From assembly GCF_019649055.1 (NCBI RefSeq), contig NW_026570323.1, positions 310,001 to 374,000 on the forward strand: a stretch of 64,000 nucleotides of DNA, given 5' to 3'. The translations under genes were made by a program, and so were the position numbers. Source of the stretch: Paramacrobiotus metropolitanus (lineage: Eukaryota; Tardigrada; Eutardigrada; Parachela; Macrobiotidae). The stretch's first letter is position 1, and each line of letters starts with the position of its first letter. The notes under the pieces are model-generated. The model did not search any database. It had not been told where the DNA came from and was given only the letters and a program-made list of their open reading frames with translations. Positions 51,870 to 63,479 of the stretch are shown piece after piece.

Positions 51870-53005
51870 ACTACAAGCTAACGCCAAACTGCGATTCAAG
51901 CGCGTAAATAGTGTGCGGATACAGGCGCTAATTTTATTGCACATCCATCTGTTCGTACATGTAGACGCTGCGGCGCCGAATCGATCGGACGAATACATCA
52001 TCATTTCTTCGCCATGATTACTTTTTTCTACCAGACACTGCCTGATCGGTATGTTCCAGCAGGTGCTTTCTTAGGTGCGGCATGCTGGGATGGGATCTTG
52101 GGAGCTGGTGAGGCATTGCCACAGTTTGGGGATCCTGGCATTCAGCAGTTAATGCAGACAAGGTCGGCGAATCAAGTGGCTTTCATACAAAGTAACTCTT
52201 GTCTCTGAGATCCACCGTTGCACCAGCAGGCATTCTCACTGTACTGAACGCTACAAGAGAAGCTTCTTCCCACACCACCGTATTTCAGAGCAAATACTTC
52301 TAGGCATAAGCTCCAAAAAATTCAACAAACTTTTTTGCATACAAAGGCTTCTCACTGCACTTGCGCCCGGCGCGGTACTGTTCGCTGAGGGCGACACCTG
52401 TTTATAGAGGTTAGATGATATCAGGCGGCAGTTATTGGGGGAATGCATGGACGCAAGATTTTTCTAACTTGTAAGTAGCCTACTCAGTAGAAGAAAAACC
52501 CGGTAACAGCATTGCTATCGCTTATGCGACGGTGGATGGCAGTGGGAAGCTGGTACAACGGTGCATAAATATGTTGCGTGATTTTGGCAGAGAAGGTCAC
52601 GGCACGGCTAAACCGGCCGGTCGAGTATGCTAACGTAGGTATAGTACGGAAATGTGTGCGCTAATGTTAACGAAAGAAACAGCAAAGTGAGGCGGGGAAG
52701 TGTAGGTCGGACTGCAATCCGACGAAAAAAATCGAATGTGCGTAACAAGATAGAAGTGTAGAATCAGTAGAAGTGAAGTGACGAATCAGTAGTTGTATTA
52801 CCATAAAAGTGAATCAGCAAGCTAAAGTAACTGATTGAAAATGTCTACGTGACAAATACAATCAAAAACAGACCAGCATCCTTTCTGAAATCGAAGTTTT
52901 AATTTACACGCTGAGAAAAGTCACGTTTTCCCAATGAGAGTGCGCTAACGCGGGACCGCCGTTACGGAGGCGATTGCACGCAAGACAGTCAAAGAGAGAC
53001 TTTGA
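51870..53005. other. Intergenic sequence, no gene seen
   Basis: Mixed composition, short open frames without motifs. Confidence 0.45.
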
Positions 53006-53009
53006 TGTA

Positions 53010-53030
53010 CCACAGGTGGCGGTCCGAACT
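53010..53030 (+). promoter_or_regulatory. Shared upstream motif of BTB gene 5
   Basis: CCACAGGTGGCGGTCCGAAC, the core of the block found before genes 1, 2 and 4, about 165 bp upstream of the start codon. Confidence 0.5.
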
Positions 53031-53193
53031 CAAGCTCTGGCTACGCAGTTCAACAAGTAGTACTTAAATTCTTCGAGAAGCCTATGCTATTTTTTGTTTT
53101 TCGTAATATTATCTGCCAGGGATTACTGTCCGTCGAACTTTCTGTGGCTTCTATCGGATCCTAGCTGTGCCAGACTGCCAGTGCGTCGAAGTA

Positions 53194-55720
53194 ATGTCGG
53201 GAAATTCGCCTTCATCCACTGTAGTATCCAGTCACCAACGACGAGATGCAGTTGATGGGCTCGCGCAGCGGATGAAACGCATGCTAGAAAGCGAAGATCT
53301 GTGGGACGTGAAATTCGAAGTAGGACGGCATTTCGGAAAAGCGAAAGTCTTTCGAGCACACAAGTGAATACTCGACTACTCGTACTAAGTTGACTACTAA
53401 CTGCAAATTTTAATAGCGCCTGTAACCCTCCTGGAGCTCCTATCAGTTTTTATGTAGCTTATATTTTTCGAAACACGAAGCTTCTACGTGATTTGTGGAA
53501 GTTGCAGGTGCATGTTAAGCAGCTGCAGCGAAAGGTTTTACACCATGTTTTACGGCAGTTCACCCGTGAAGTGCGCTACTGCTATCGATATTCCGGATGT
53601 CCTACCCGCAGCCTTCGCGAGGATGCTCGAGTGCGTTGACGACTTGACGTACAATAAGTCCTGCGCACATTACAAATGATCGCCCTATATTTAAGCACAG
53701 TGCTTAAAGTGGTTACAGTTTTCTTGTAACCACTGGTTTTTAATTAACCGTACTTATTGCACGACAGATACATCTACACCGACGCGGTGAATGTGACTAT
53801 CGACGACGTTTTCCCCACGATGCAGTGTGCCGACAAGTACGACTTGCCCCGCCTGGCCGATCGCTGCTACGACTTTATCCTGAAAGATCTGCGCATCAAC
53901 AACTGTTTGCTGCACGTAGAAAATGTCCGCCTACTCCATTACAAACTCAGCGCTGCGCTGGTTTAATCAGTTTATTTCTCGTAGGCACTGGATTGGTCTA
54001 TTGATAGTGACCCCGACAATAGTATTGTGGAGAACTGTCTGCACTTTGTGGATTTAAACGGTCAGGAGGTCTTTGATACCGAGTCCGAGCGCTTCGCTCA
54101 GCTGAAACACAGAACAGTGCGAAGGATTCTAGAACGGGCGACGCTGCAGGCTGATGATACTCTCATTTATGCGGCTGTTGATAAGTACGCAATTATCAAG
54201 TGTGTCTGCAGGATGAAAATGAAAATACTGTAAAATGTTGTACGGCGGAATGGGATACATTCAGTTTATACGTATCTACGACAATTTCGTGGTCTACCTT
54301 CTTAAATCCGTCTGTTTACTTTCGTTTATTCTAAATAATCGTTCTACTATTGCGAAGGAACCTTTTTTGCTCAGCTTCAGGAGTGAATATGTACTTCGGC
54401 GTTTTTCGCTTCCGGATGCTTCCGCAATACGGATTCGCGTAGAAGCACCAGGGGCGCAATATTCTATGGATTGGTCCACATTAAAAAAAGTCATTAATTT
54501 TTTTTATTAAACTCGTGCACAAGCTTGTATGAAAACACTAGAGTACTTTTCATCGATTCAGTTTTCGTCCAGTTTTTCTCATGTGAAATAACGCGGAGAA
54601 TAACGTGGCTCTGGTGTCTGGTACGCGAATCCATACCGTGAAAATGTCCGGAATGCGAAAACGTTGATGTACGTGAGGCCCTTATTCGTAATCATTACCG
54701 TCTTATCTGCAGGTGGGCGATGGCCGCCTGCGCCCGGAATAATCTGGATCCGTCGGCGGCCAACCGGCGGAAGGTGCTGGGCGATGTTCTGTACCTGATC
54801 CGCTTCCCGCTGATGACGGACAAGCAGCTGGCCGATGGTCCCGCCGGCGTAAGTCAGCGTTGATTTGTTGCAAGCCTTGAAATTTTTAGTTAAAAAAGTT
54901 TCGTTTTAATTTGACTGAGATTTTCACTCATTTGTGGATTCCGGATGGTATCAGGCTGCTCCGGCTGCTTGGTGAGTTACATACAAAATTTTTCATGCGG
55001 TGTTTGTGTAGAGCGGTCTCCTGTCGCCTTCGGAATTGTTAGAAATCCACCTTTACAAGCACGCCACAACGAAGCGGCCCGTACAGTTTGCCACGCACCC
55101 CCGACACCCTCCGTTGATCCATGTCGGGGATACGACATTCGAGGACAGCGAAGAAGTCTTCCTGGAGGACTTAGTAAGACATATTTAAGGCTTAAGGGAA
55201 TTAAGTATTTTTCGACGCTGCAAGCGTGCTCTGACCAAGAAACTGGCCAGGTTTCACTCATGGTTACAAGTAATACGAAGTTTGTGCAGCTCGTTTAAAT
55301 GGGAACGACTATTATAAATAAATCAATCCCCATTAGGACCGACAGTATTGGTATCCGGCGGAAGTGATTGGAGCACGCGGAACAGTCGTCATCGCTATGC
55401 TATTGCAGTTGCAGCAGATCGTCAAAGTAGCAACGGACAGGTGTGTTCGGGCTTCGGACATCCTGAGTAGTTGTCCAGAGATCCTGGTTGTCGATAGACT
55501 AGGTCACCGTCACGAGGCAGCGTACATGGAGCGGCAAGGTGACTTCCATATGGTCTATAACATTAGCGATGAGGACCACGATACGGCATCGTTTGAGAAC
55601 ATTATTATTCGATGCGACAAAGTGGAAGTGTGGAAAAGAGCGCAGGAGGCAAACAGCGAGAGGATCACGCAGGATGCTCCCTCACGGAAACGTTCGCTGG
55701 ATGCGGCTAATCGTGTCTGA
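53194..55720 (+). CDS. BTB/BACK domain protein, tandem family gene 5
   Basis: Seven exons: 53194-53363, 53508-53630, 53768-53924, 53985-54184, 54713-54848, 55012-55173 and 55337-55720 (1,332 nt, 443 residues). The structure matches gene 3, including the split C-terminal domain. BTB motifs: LWDVKFEVGRHFG, FYTMFYGSSPVKC, CADKYDLPRL. BACK motifs: SIVENCLHFVD, LIRFPLMTDKQLADGP. Exon 4 is 15 nt longer than in genes 1, 2 and 4, from insertions around its start and middle. The tail YWYPAEVIGARGTVV and KRSLDAANRV are conserved. No lesions. Confidence 0.85.
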
Positions 55721-55724
55721 CCTA

Positions 55725-56285
55725 GGGACTGCCATTATTTTATTGAATATCCATTGGGAAGTAGTATCAGATTCGTGTTTGAATTCAAGTGGTTTTGGTT
55801 TTCTGTTCGACTAGGCAATAAGAACGATGGAATACTTCCGTGAAGTTGTTCCATACTGCATTCGTTAGAAGATTTTATATTTTTGACCGGAAAAAGAGCA
55901 GTAGTTTTGAGTTTACATCCGTTCCGTAGCGCACCAGATCATCTTCTGGTATGAACTTATCATTTGAGCAACATCTACTTTGAAGAAAAACACTGAAAAT
56001 TAATAGCATTGATTTTGTATAAGTCTCGATGTGATTTGTGCACCGAGGCTTCCACTATTTTCACTCGCACGATGGTGCATGACTGCATGTACTAGTGCGA
56101 GCATTTATTCCGAGTTTTAGTGGCGCTTAACCCGATCTTTTTTTGGCATTTTTGAACAGTAATATTAAAGTATTAAACCTATTACATGTCCAAGATTTAT
56201 AAGAAATCAAACATCATACTTTCCGAGCCCAATTTGACCGAACAGATTCAACAGAAAGTCCAAAACCAAAGAATTATCAGAACTA
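55725..56285. other. Intergenic sequence, no gene seen
   Basis: AT-rich flank without supported frames. Confidence 0.4.
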
Positions 56286-56290
56286 ATATA

Positions 56291-57596
56291 TAAAATGCGC
56301 AAAGTTCAAACGCGGATTTACTTACAACGTTTTTTACCCTCGACATACAGACATCGAACGCAAAACCGCGCCCGTTTACACGTCTTGCATGTAGGTATGT
56401 ACGGGCTAAACTCGACCGCATGCGCACAACTGTCATGACATACAGACTGACATCATGCGTGCAGTATTATGCTTCTAAATTGTATCACCACATTTGAATT
56501 TCTAAAAATATAACCTGTTGAAAAGTATCAAAACAAGATGCACTTGAGTATCGCTGCGCAATATCCTTTTCAGTTAAAAATAAATAAAAAGACTGCGGTT
56601 AACAATACTTCTGGGTAGCCAGACCAAAGCGGGAACCCGCCACATGGTTAACCAAGTACGTATACAATCTTCTTTCTTAAAATACAAACGAAAAATCAGA
56701 ATTAAATTTATGCGACCAACAAATTATTCAACGCATACTTTGCTAAATTAACATGGTATCAAAAAATAATTTCTGACTTACGATGGAAGGCTGTCCAGCA
56801 GTATTAGTCGAAGTCGGGTATTAAATTAGATTAAGAAATCAAGTACAGAACGGGGTGTATTGTAAACAGCACCAGCAGCTGGGTAGCCAGCGCGCAGGGT
56901 TCCCTGCGATACGACGGCAGTTCTACATGACAAGTATACCACAAATTGTTAGAGACAGCCACAAGAATTTGTGAACCTTTTGGCAAGTCGAAATCAATTT
57001 GTAATATGCTAGTCAGCTGTAATGGAATCAAAAATAAATTGAGCAGTTATCAGACAACAAGTAATCAGTAAACAGGGGCACATGGCCCAACACTGATCAT
57101 GCGCAGTCCAATCTGGATTCCCAAAATGCAGGCATCCCTGCACTATAGATGCATAAGTAATGCCACAAAAATTATCAGTTTTTACAATTCTAATTTCGAA
57201 AACAAACAAGAAGGCAAGAACCAAAAACAAAAAAAGATATAAAGCCCTATCATTTTATCGTTTAACCGTCTCCGTAAGCTCGAAGTATAGAGAAACGATC
57301 ACGTGGTTTGGAATTTTGCTATTGGCGGTGGGCAGCCTCGATCTAACTCAAAATGCAGACCCGCCAATCAAGATCGCAGAAACACGAAGTTTGTAAGTCG
57401 CTGGGCGTCGCTTAGACCCGTTACAAGGTACGCCCATGTTGGTAACGGTTTTCGTCGACGCCCACCGACAGACATCGAGCGAAAAGCGACTTACAACGAA
57501 GCCCAGCCAATTGAGACTTGGTACGCCTATTTCTCGCTTCGATGTAAGTCGCAGATTCTCGATGTAAGTCCGCGTTTTGACTCTGCGCATCCTTTA
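56291..57596. mobile_element. Probable non-autonomous TIR element with a TA target duplication
   Basis: The left end TAAAATGCGCAAAGTTCAAA continues CGCGGATTTAC, and the right end is its inverted counterpart GTAAGTCCGCG...GCGCATCCTTTA, roughly 80 percent identical over about 35 bp. Both ends are flanked by TA. Related words (ACAGACATCGA, ACTTACAACG) recur inside near both ends. No transposase is seen. A Tc1/mariner-like origin is suggested by the TA only. Confidence 0.5.
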
Positions 57597-58006
57597 TAAT
57601 AATGCAACTGGCGCACTTATAAATGCGAAAGCTGCGCGTACCGCAACGGGCGACGGCGTGCCAAGCATGGCCTAGTGACGGCTCGTGCAGATGTTGCACG
57701 GATGCGCGACACAAAAAGCAGCGAACTGTAAAATTTTAAACCAAAAACTTTCAACTGTTCAGTGTTCTGCTGAAGTTTTATGTATCTGTTTTGTGAAGTT
57801 CCATAGGTTTGATTCCTTCGTTATCATTCAAAATTAGATGACTGAAATTCTGGCTCGCCTGATCGCATATGAACATCTGGTTCAACACGGAGTGTTTAAT
57901 TTCTTTGGATTGCATGTACCTGCGCACGCACCTGCTTAAGCCTGCGTTTGAGCGTGGTTAAAAAGTTGGATTGTAAACCCTGTCCGATCGAAGTGCGAAC
58001 GGCGTC

Positions 58007-60133
58007 ATGTCACAGAGTTCTACACAGTCCTCTAGTTCAGGCGACGGCGACGCAGTCGCGCACCTTGCTGATTGTGTGAAGCCCCTGCTGCTATCCGCAG
58101 AACTGAGTGATGTTCGCGGTGGGACGTGATTATGGCGCGGTGCAGATCTTTCCAGCTCACAGGTAAATGTGCTGCTGGTTTTATCACCACAGTGCGTAGT
58201 CCGTTTGTATTTTCTTCAGGCTTATCATGAGCATCCGCAGCGATGTCTTTTGTACCATGTTCTATGGAAGTATACCAGAGAACTGCACTGCTCCAATTGA
58301 CCTGCCCGATATTCATCCCGAGGCTTTCACTAATATGCTCTGGTATGTCGCTCAGTTTTTCGCTGTGAATACTGGATACGTGATTAAACAGAAAACTGAA
58401 GGAATGGAATAAATGTGTACTGTGTAGTTTCATGTACACCGACGCCGTGCCGCATCTCAGCGCGGATAATGTCTTTGCAACGCTAGCGAGCGCTGACAAG
58501 TACAACTTACCATTGCTGGTCGCCAAGTGCGTCCGTTTCGTCTTGGATAATCTCAGCATTAATAACTGCCTGGATATTCTGGACAAGGTTGTGTTACTGT
58601 TCAGGTTCATCGTGCTGTAGTTCACTTAAACATAATATTCTTGTCTTCTGTGCTTTAGGCTCGTCACTATATACTGACAGCAACGAGCATCCAGGAAGAG
58701 TGTCTGCGCCTGATTGACGAATCTGTGGAAACTGTCTGGCAATCGGATGAGTTCTTAGCCATCGGGCAAGAGACGCTGCAAAATGAGTGCAAATCATTCT
58801 TGGACGGGGATCACTGACGGCAGATGAAGCTGTTATCTGCTCCGCGGTTGACAAGTAATAGCATAATTATGGTATATATTACTTACATGTTGTGGTATAT
58901 TATGTATATATCAGATAACGAATAGCCGGAGGGCTAAAATTTGGGGAAAGAAGCGATAATTTTTTTTCCGTAACTGGTTTCTCATTGTGCGGATTTTTTT
59001 GGCAGATGGGCGACGAAGATGTGCAATGACCAGGATGTTGACGTATCTCCCGTTAATCGGCGTGGAATGCTAGGTCCAGCATTGCATCTTGTGCGATTTC
59101 CGCTTTTGACGTGTGCTCAGCTCCTGGAAGGACCCGTTAAGGTACGAAATGCCAATCCAGTAAAACGTGCTTCTCGAGTCAGTTCACCTCTTCACGATTA
59201 CACTGGTTATATGTCGTATAACCGGCGTTTAAATATTATACGAATAAAAGTCTAAGAAAAGTATTATTTTTTTTCAGACTGGTTTGTTGCTGCAGTCAGA
59301 GCTTTTGGACATTATTCACTATAAACATGGTCCAGGCAAGCCGCAGCTGCCATTCCTTACGGAAGCCCGACAAAGTAATTCTGTTAGCTAATAATTACTG
59401 TGTCAGTTCGTTTTTGGATGCTGTTTGCGGCGTGTGTAGATGGGCGCGCTGAGGGTGTTATTAATTACACCGTTCCGGATGTCAGAAAGCTCACTGAGGC
59501 GACTCCTCCCCTGAGCGATCCCATAGCCGTAAGGAAACTGCCTTGGTGAGTCGGAGCCAGCGTGGCCCGTAGTCAACTTTGTCATCGTGCTCGATCGTCG
59601 CTACACTTTTACATCACGTTCTATCTGTACTTCTATAGGAGGATCATGGTTATGCAGTGGTCACAATTCGGACCTTCTTGGATGTCGTATTTTTTGAAGT
59701 GCGGCGCTAATCCGAAATCGACATGCGCAGTTAATGGAGAACTACGCTTGCTGCCATGGAAAGCGGAAATTTCCCCTTTTAAGAGAAGTAGGTTTCGTTG
59801 TGTACGGTTAAAGAACATAACAAAAAGGCATTATTTACGAGGATTGCACCCTGCCTAACGGTTTGATATAACCAGTAACTGTATGCTCCCTTAGCAATAT
59901 CTACGACATTTCCGAACAACGAAAATGACTGGGGTTTCAAGAATTATATCCTTATGGAGGTGAGTTATAAGTGCTGCTTTAAATGTGGAATATATTGCTT
60001 GTACTTGCGATGCTAGTGCGCATTTGTCTTTAAGGACTTGCTGGATCCAGCGAAAGGCTATGTCAATCCTGATACTTTCTCTGTGAAACTACAGCTGCAG
60101 CTCAGCGCTGACCTGCCTGTGGAAATTGAATAG
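58007..60133 (+). pseudogene. BTB-BACK-MATH gene 6, frame-damaged
   Basis: Ten exons fit: 58007-58162, 58220-58342, 58428-58587, 58659-58853, 59006-59141, 59278-59374, 59440-59545, 59639-59787, 59895-59959 and 60035-60133. BTB motifs: MFYGSIPENC, SADKYNLPLL; BACK: ALHLVRFPLLT. Exons 7-10 encode a MATH (TRAF-like) domain of the USP7 kind: VRKLPWRIMVM, CAVNGELRLLPW, NENDWGFKNYI, DLLDPAKGYVNPDTF. Phases agree from exon 5 to the stop. Exon 1 lacks 5 bp after AGTGATGTT, and exon 4 is one base out of frame, which breaks the protein unless these are sequence errors. MATH domains bind peptide motifs of substrates; BTB-BACK recruits cullin-3, so the intact form would be a ligase adaptor. Confidence 0.7.
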
Positions 60134-60139
60134 ATGCTG

Positions 60140-60560
60140 TATGGGTTCGGATAATTTACGGAGAATTTTGCGAAGGGTGTAGTGCCTGTAACACAACCTT
60201 TTCAAATGTTTAGATTTGCTGACATTTCTTTAGTTGAAGCTTCCCGTTATTTCGTCTTTCTTTTGTAAATGAATACCAGTTTGTTCCAGTAGTGTGTCTG
60301 CTGTGTCTCCATTTCAGATCATCCTGTTACTTGGAATGTTTTCACACCACTCTTTTCCATGTAACATTAAATTCTATATGACGCTTTCGGATTTTTGCGT
60401 CGATAAGGGTACATCCCAGTTTATTCAGTGTAAAAACAATTTTGCGATTGGGTGGTTTCTGTACAAATTTAAAATAAAAACACCTGAACGAAGGTTTATA
60501 GACTAGTTATAAGCTAGCTAATCGACTCCGCGGTTAGCGGTCGACTTACCGTGGCGGTTC
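60140..60560. other. 3' flank of BTB gene 6, no further gene
   Basis: T-rich sequence; AATAAA near 60,473. No supported frame. Confidence 0.4.
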
Positions 60561-60599
60561 ACCATGGACGGATGCTGAAAAATGCATTATCCCTTGTCT

Positions 60600-60860
60600 A
60601 GCGGCTGGGTATCCTTTAGTGTGAAATGGCGTTCATTTGGAGATGTGGAAATTGAAGAATACCTTCCTCCGCTGCGATCAGGTGACAGCATAGAAGGAAG
60701 GTGGCAATCGAGGCACTGCGAGATTTTTATTACGGAAGTGTCCATGATACGGCGCTAATCGTGATTATTCTGCCGAATGTTTTCCGACCTTTTGGCGATC
60801 ATCACAAAGCCGGAGTTATGAATCTTATGATCATGTAGCTTGTACACAAATAATATTATT
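60600..60860. repeat. Degenerate gene-derived repeat (third copy)
   Basis: A coding-like stretch LRDFYYGSVHDTALIVI (about 60,717-60,767) resembles DFYGANVHDTGLFVV near 51,275. It is followed by a CACAAAGCCGGAGTTATGAATC block related to 43,590 and 6,160. Frame is broken. Confidence 0.45.
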
Positions 60861-60869
60861 GAATCTGAC

Positions 60870-62530
60870 CAATTTGTCATATAAAACCATATTATGCTTG
60901 TATGAATAGCAAAATAATAATAAATAGCTTCCTTCATGCGCACTGATTACCGCTCCCATATAGTCGCTGGTACGCGTTGATGCACGTGTCAGACACGTGA
61001 ACTGTTTGCACAATAAGTTGTTAGGCCGAAGCAGAGGCCGGAAATCGAGGACCGTGCTTTTGGATAGGACCAGGAACAAGCGACTTTGCACATAGGGCTA
61101 AAACTCCACAAGCATCGGGTAGTACAGAGTGGAGTTAAGTACTGTAATCATTAGCTGTACAATGTATATTCTACCCACTGCTACGGAAGCAGACTTAGCA
61201 GAGTAAGCAAACAGTAGCAATAGGGAAGAGCGAATTAATTGAGACTGCAACCATGGCAACCATTGTATAGATTTTCAATAGCAGTAGACCATGCGACTAA
61301 CATACTAATGCATGCAGTTTGGATTACCGATTATACGAGTAATATTTGAATAATAAAGATTTCAACTTTCAAGGTTTGCTCATGCGGTACTCGTATGCTT
61401 GCAAACAAGCCAACTGTACCAGCTAACTTTACTGCTAACTGAAATACGGTATCCCACCAGAAAAGACTAGCCGCACCATTGAGGATGAGTGAACGTTTCG
61501 GCGAACCGTGACCGACCAAGTCGTCGCAGAAAATCTCGTCGCGGGACACTTCGTCGGCCTCATTTGGGCGCATGGACATTTAGCTTCTGGACAAATCGTT
61601 GCTAGTCAACTTGGTCGGGGGACATTTAGCCGCGAGACATCCGGTAACACGGAAACACCGCGGTCAGACAGTTCGTCGGCAGGACAGTTGGATAGCCAAT
61701 TAATTTTAAAGGAAAACTTTTTTTTCAGTTGAAAAACGCCGTCGTTTGACTTCAGAATAATTTGATTAAGACCGGTGTATAAGACTAAACATTTCAGTGT
61801 AATTTTTAATTTTTAAACCGTAGAACTACCGTTTTCAATGAATCATACACAGACTCGGTTGCTAATTTGTACAGTACATACCCAGTACCTTTTTTATAGG
61901 AAATGGCTATTCGCACCACCACTTCTTACCGTATAATTACAACGCAAGACGCAACATGTTAATGTTTAATTGATTTCCTTCGTGTTTAACAACAATGATT
62001 ATATAGATATACTACGGTTACAAGTTCCAAAAACAACCAAAATCACTCCCTTCCTCAATTTTACTTCTGCCCGGCAAAGTCCCTAAAACTGCGGCAGCGT
62101 TTCCCTGCATTATCGCAAGACCAATGCGCCCAATGCGCTGTTTTAAGAAGGCGGTAGATCGGCTTTCTCCTGTCTTTCCGCGAATCAGGCGTCAAACGAA
62201 GCTGACCATGTCAACGCAACATGGTCACCGCAGTGCTTACAATTAGTGCTACTGCTTACCACCTACGGGAGACAGCACGAGTACTATAGAAGGACTTACA
62301 GCTGACAAGAACTGTCAAAGTTTGTGTGATGATGATGATGATCAGCCTAGATCAGGGCTCGTGAGTTGTTTTGATAATTAGCGTTTGTAAGTATTTTCCA
62401 GTTTCAAGAAACGTCGTTTAAATCTACGAAATTCTTGCTGGAAAAATAAAAGAACTTCATAATTTTATTGCAACAGGCAGTTTTGTGGACAGGCACTCTC
62501 CAGATTCCCGCCAGCCGTGAATACGTGCAT
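60870..62530. other. Intergenic sequence, no gene seen
   Basis: Around 61,500-61,690 there are irregular repeats of CGTCG...GGGACA(T)TT words of unknown nature, and (ATG)n near 62,328. Frames here lack motifs. Confidence 0.4.
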
Positions 62531-62539
62531 TCTGTAATC

Positions 62540-63475
62540 ATGTCTCAGAGTTCGACACTCTCCTCCATCTCATGGTCAGACCGTCGCGGAGGAGTCGAGA
62601 AGATCGCTGACTGCATGAAAGAAATGTTAGCCCGTGGAGAATCGAGCGATGTACAGTTCGCGATAGGACGCAGCTATGGCGCAGCGCAGGTCTTTCCAGC
62701 TCACAAGTGAGTGCTCGACACTGGCTTGTGCCATATCGTTCTGTAACTGATGGAAATCTTTTTTTTGCAGACTGATCATGAGTGCCCGAAGCAATGTCTT
62801 CCACCAGATGTTCTATGGAGCTCTGCCAGAGAAGTGCACGGCTCCCATCGACATTCCCGACATTCTCCCTGATGCATTCGCTAACATGCTCAGTTGCTGA
62901 ACATGCTGAACAGTGTAGCTGAAGAAAAGTACATCACTTGTAGGTCACAGCATCGCTGATAATTATAGTACTATGCTTTTACTATAGCATTTCTTCTGAT
63001 AAGATTCTTCACATTGCACGCATACGAACATTCTGCAGTTATATCTATACCGATGCCGTGAAAAGTCTAAGTGAAGATAACGTTTTTGAGACGTTGAACT
63101 GCGCCGATAAGTACGATCTGCCATCGCTAGTGGACACGTGCACGCGCTTCATCCTAAGCCAACTCAAAACGGCGAACTGCCTGCAAGTTCTGGATAAGGT
63201 TGGTTCTTGTTACTTCTCATACGTTTGGCTGTGCTTGCTGCCACAATCTCCGCTTCGTCCCTATATTTCTTCGCATCTTGCTTGTTATAGGCGGTTCAAC
63301 AGTCATGTGCGGCGCCGGTCATCAAGGAGGAGTGTTTGCGTCTGATCGACGTGTCCGCGGGGACTATCTTGCAGTCGGATCAGTTCTGTGCCATCGGACA
63401 AGAAGCGCTGCGAAGTATTCTTGAGCGGGATACGTTTGACGTCGACGAAACTGCCATCTACTCATCGCTTGAAAG
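62540..63475 (+). CDS. BTB/BACK domain gene 7, relative of gene 6 (partial)
   Basis: Exons: 62540-62706, 62771-62893, 63039-63198 and 63291-63475, with lengths and phases matching the family. BTB motifs: SSDVQFAIGRSYG, MFYGALPEKC, CADKYDLPSL. The BACK part begins KEECLRLIDVS and ends before a GT donor at 63,476. The exon 2 donor position reads AG|TTGCTG instead of AG|GTG, so normal splicing may fail. The tryptophan-starting exon 5 and any MATH exons are not seen before the window ends. The start is MSQSSTLSS by comparison with gene 6. Confidence 0.65.
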
Positions 63476-63479
63476 GTAG

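Noticed and set aside
61490-61690. GTCG/GGGACA-rich stretch as a tandem array
   Set aside because: Words recur irregularly without a fixed period. It may be a transposon end, but I could not find a matching partner end.
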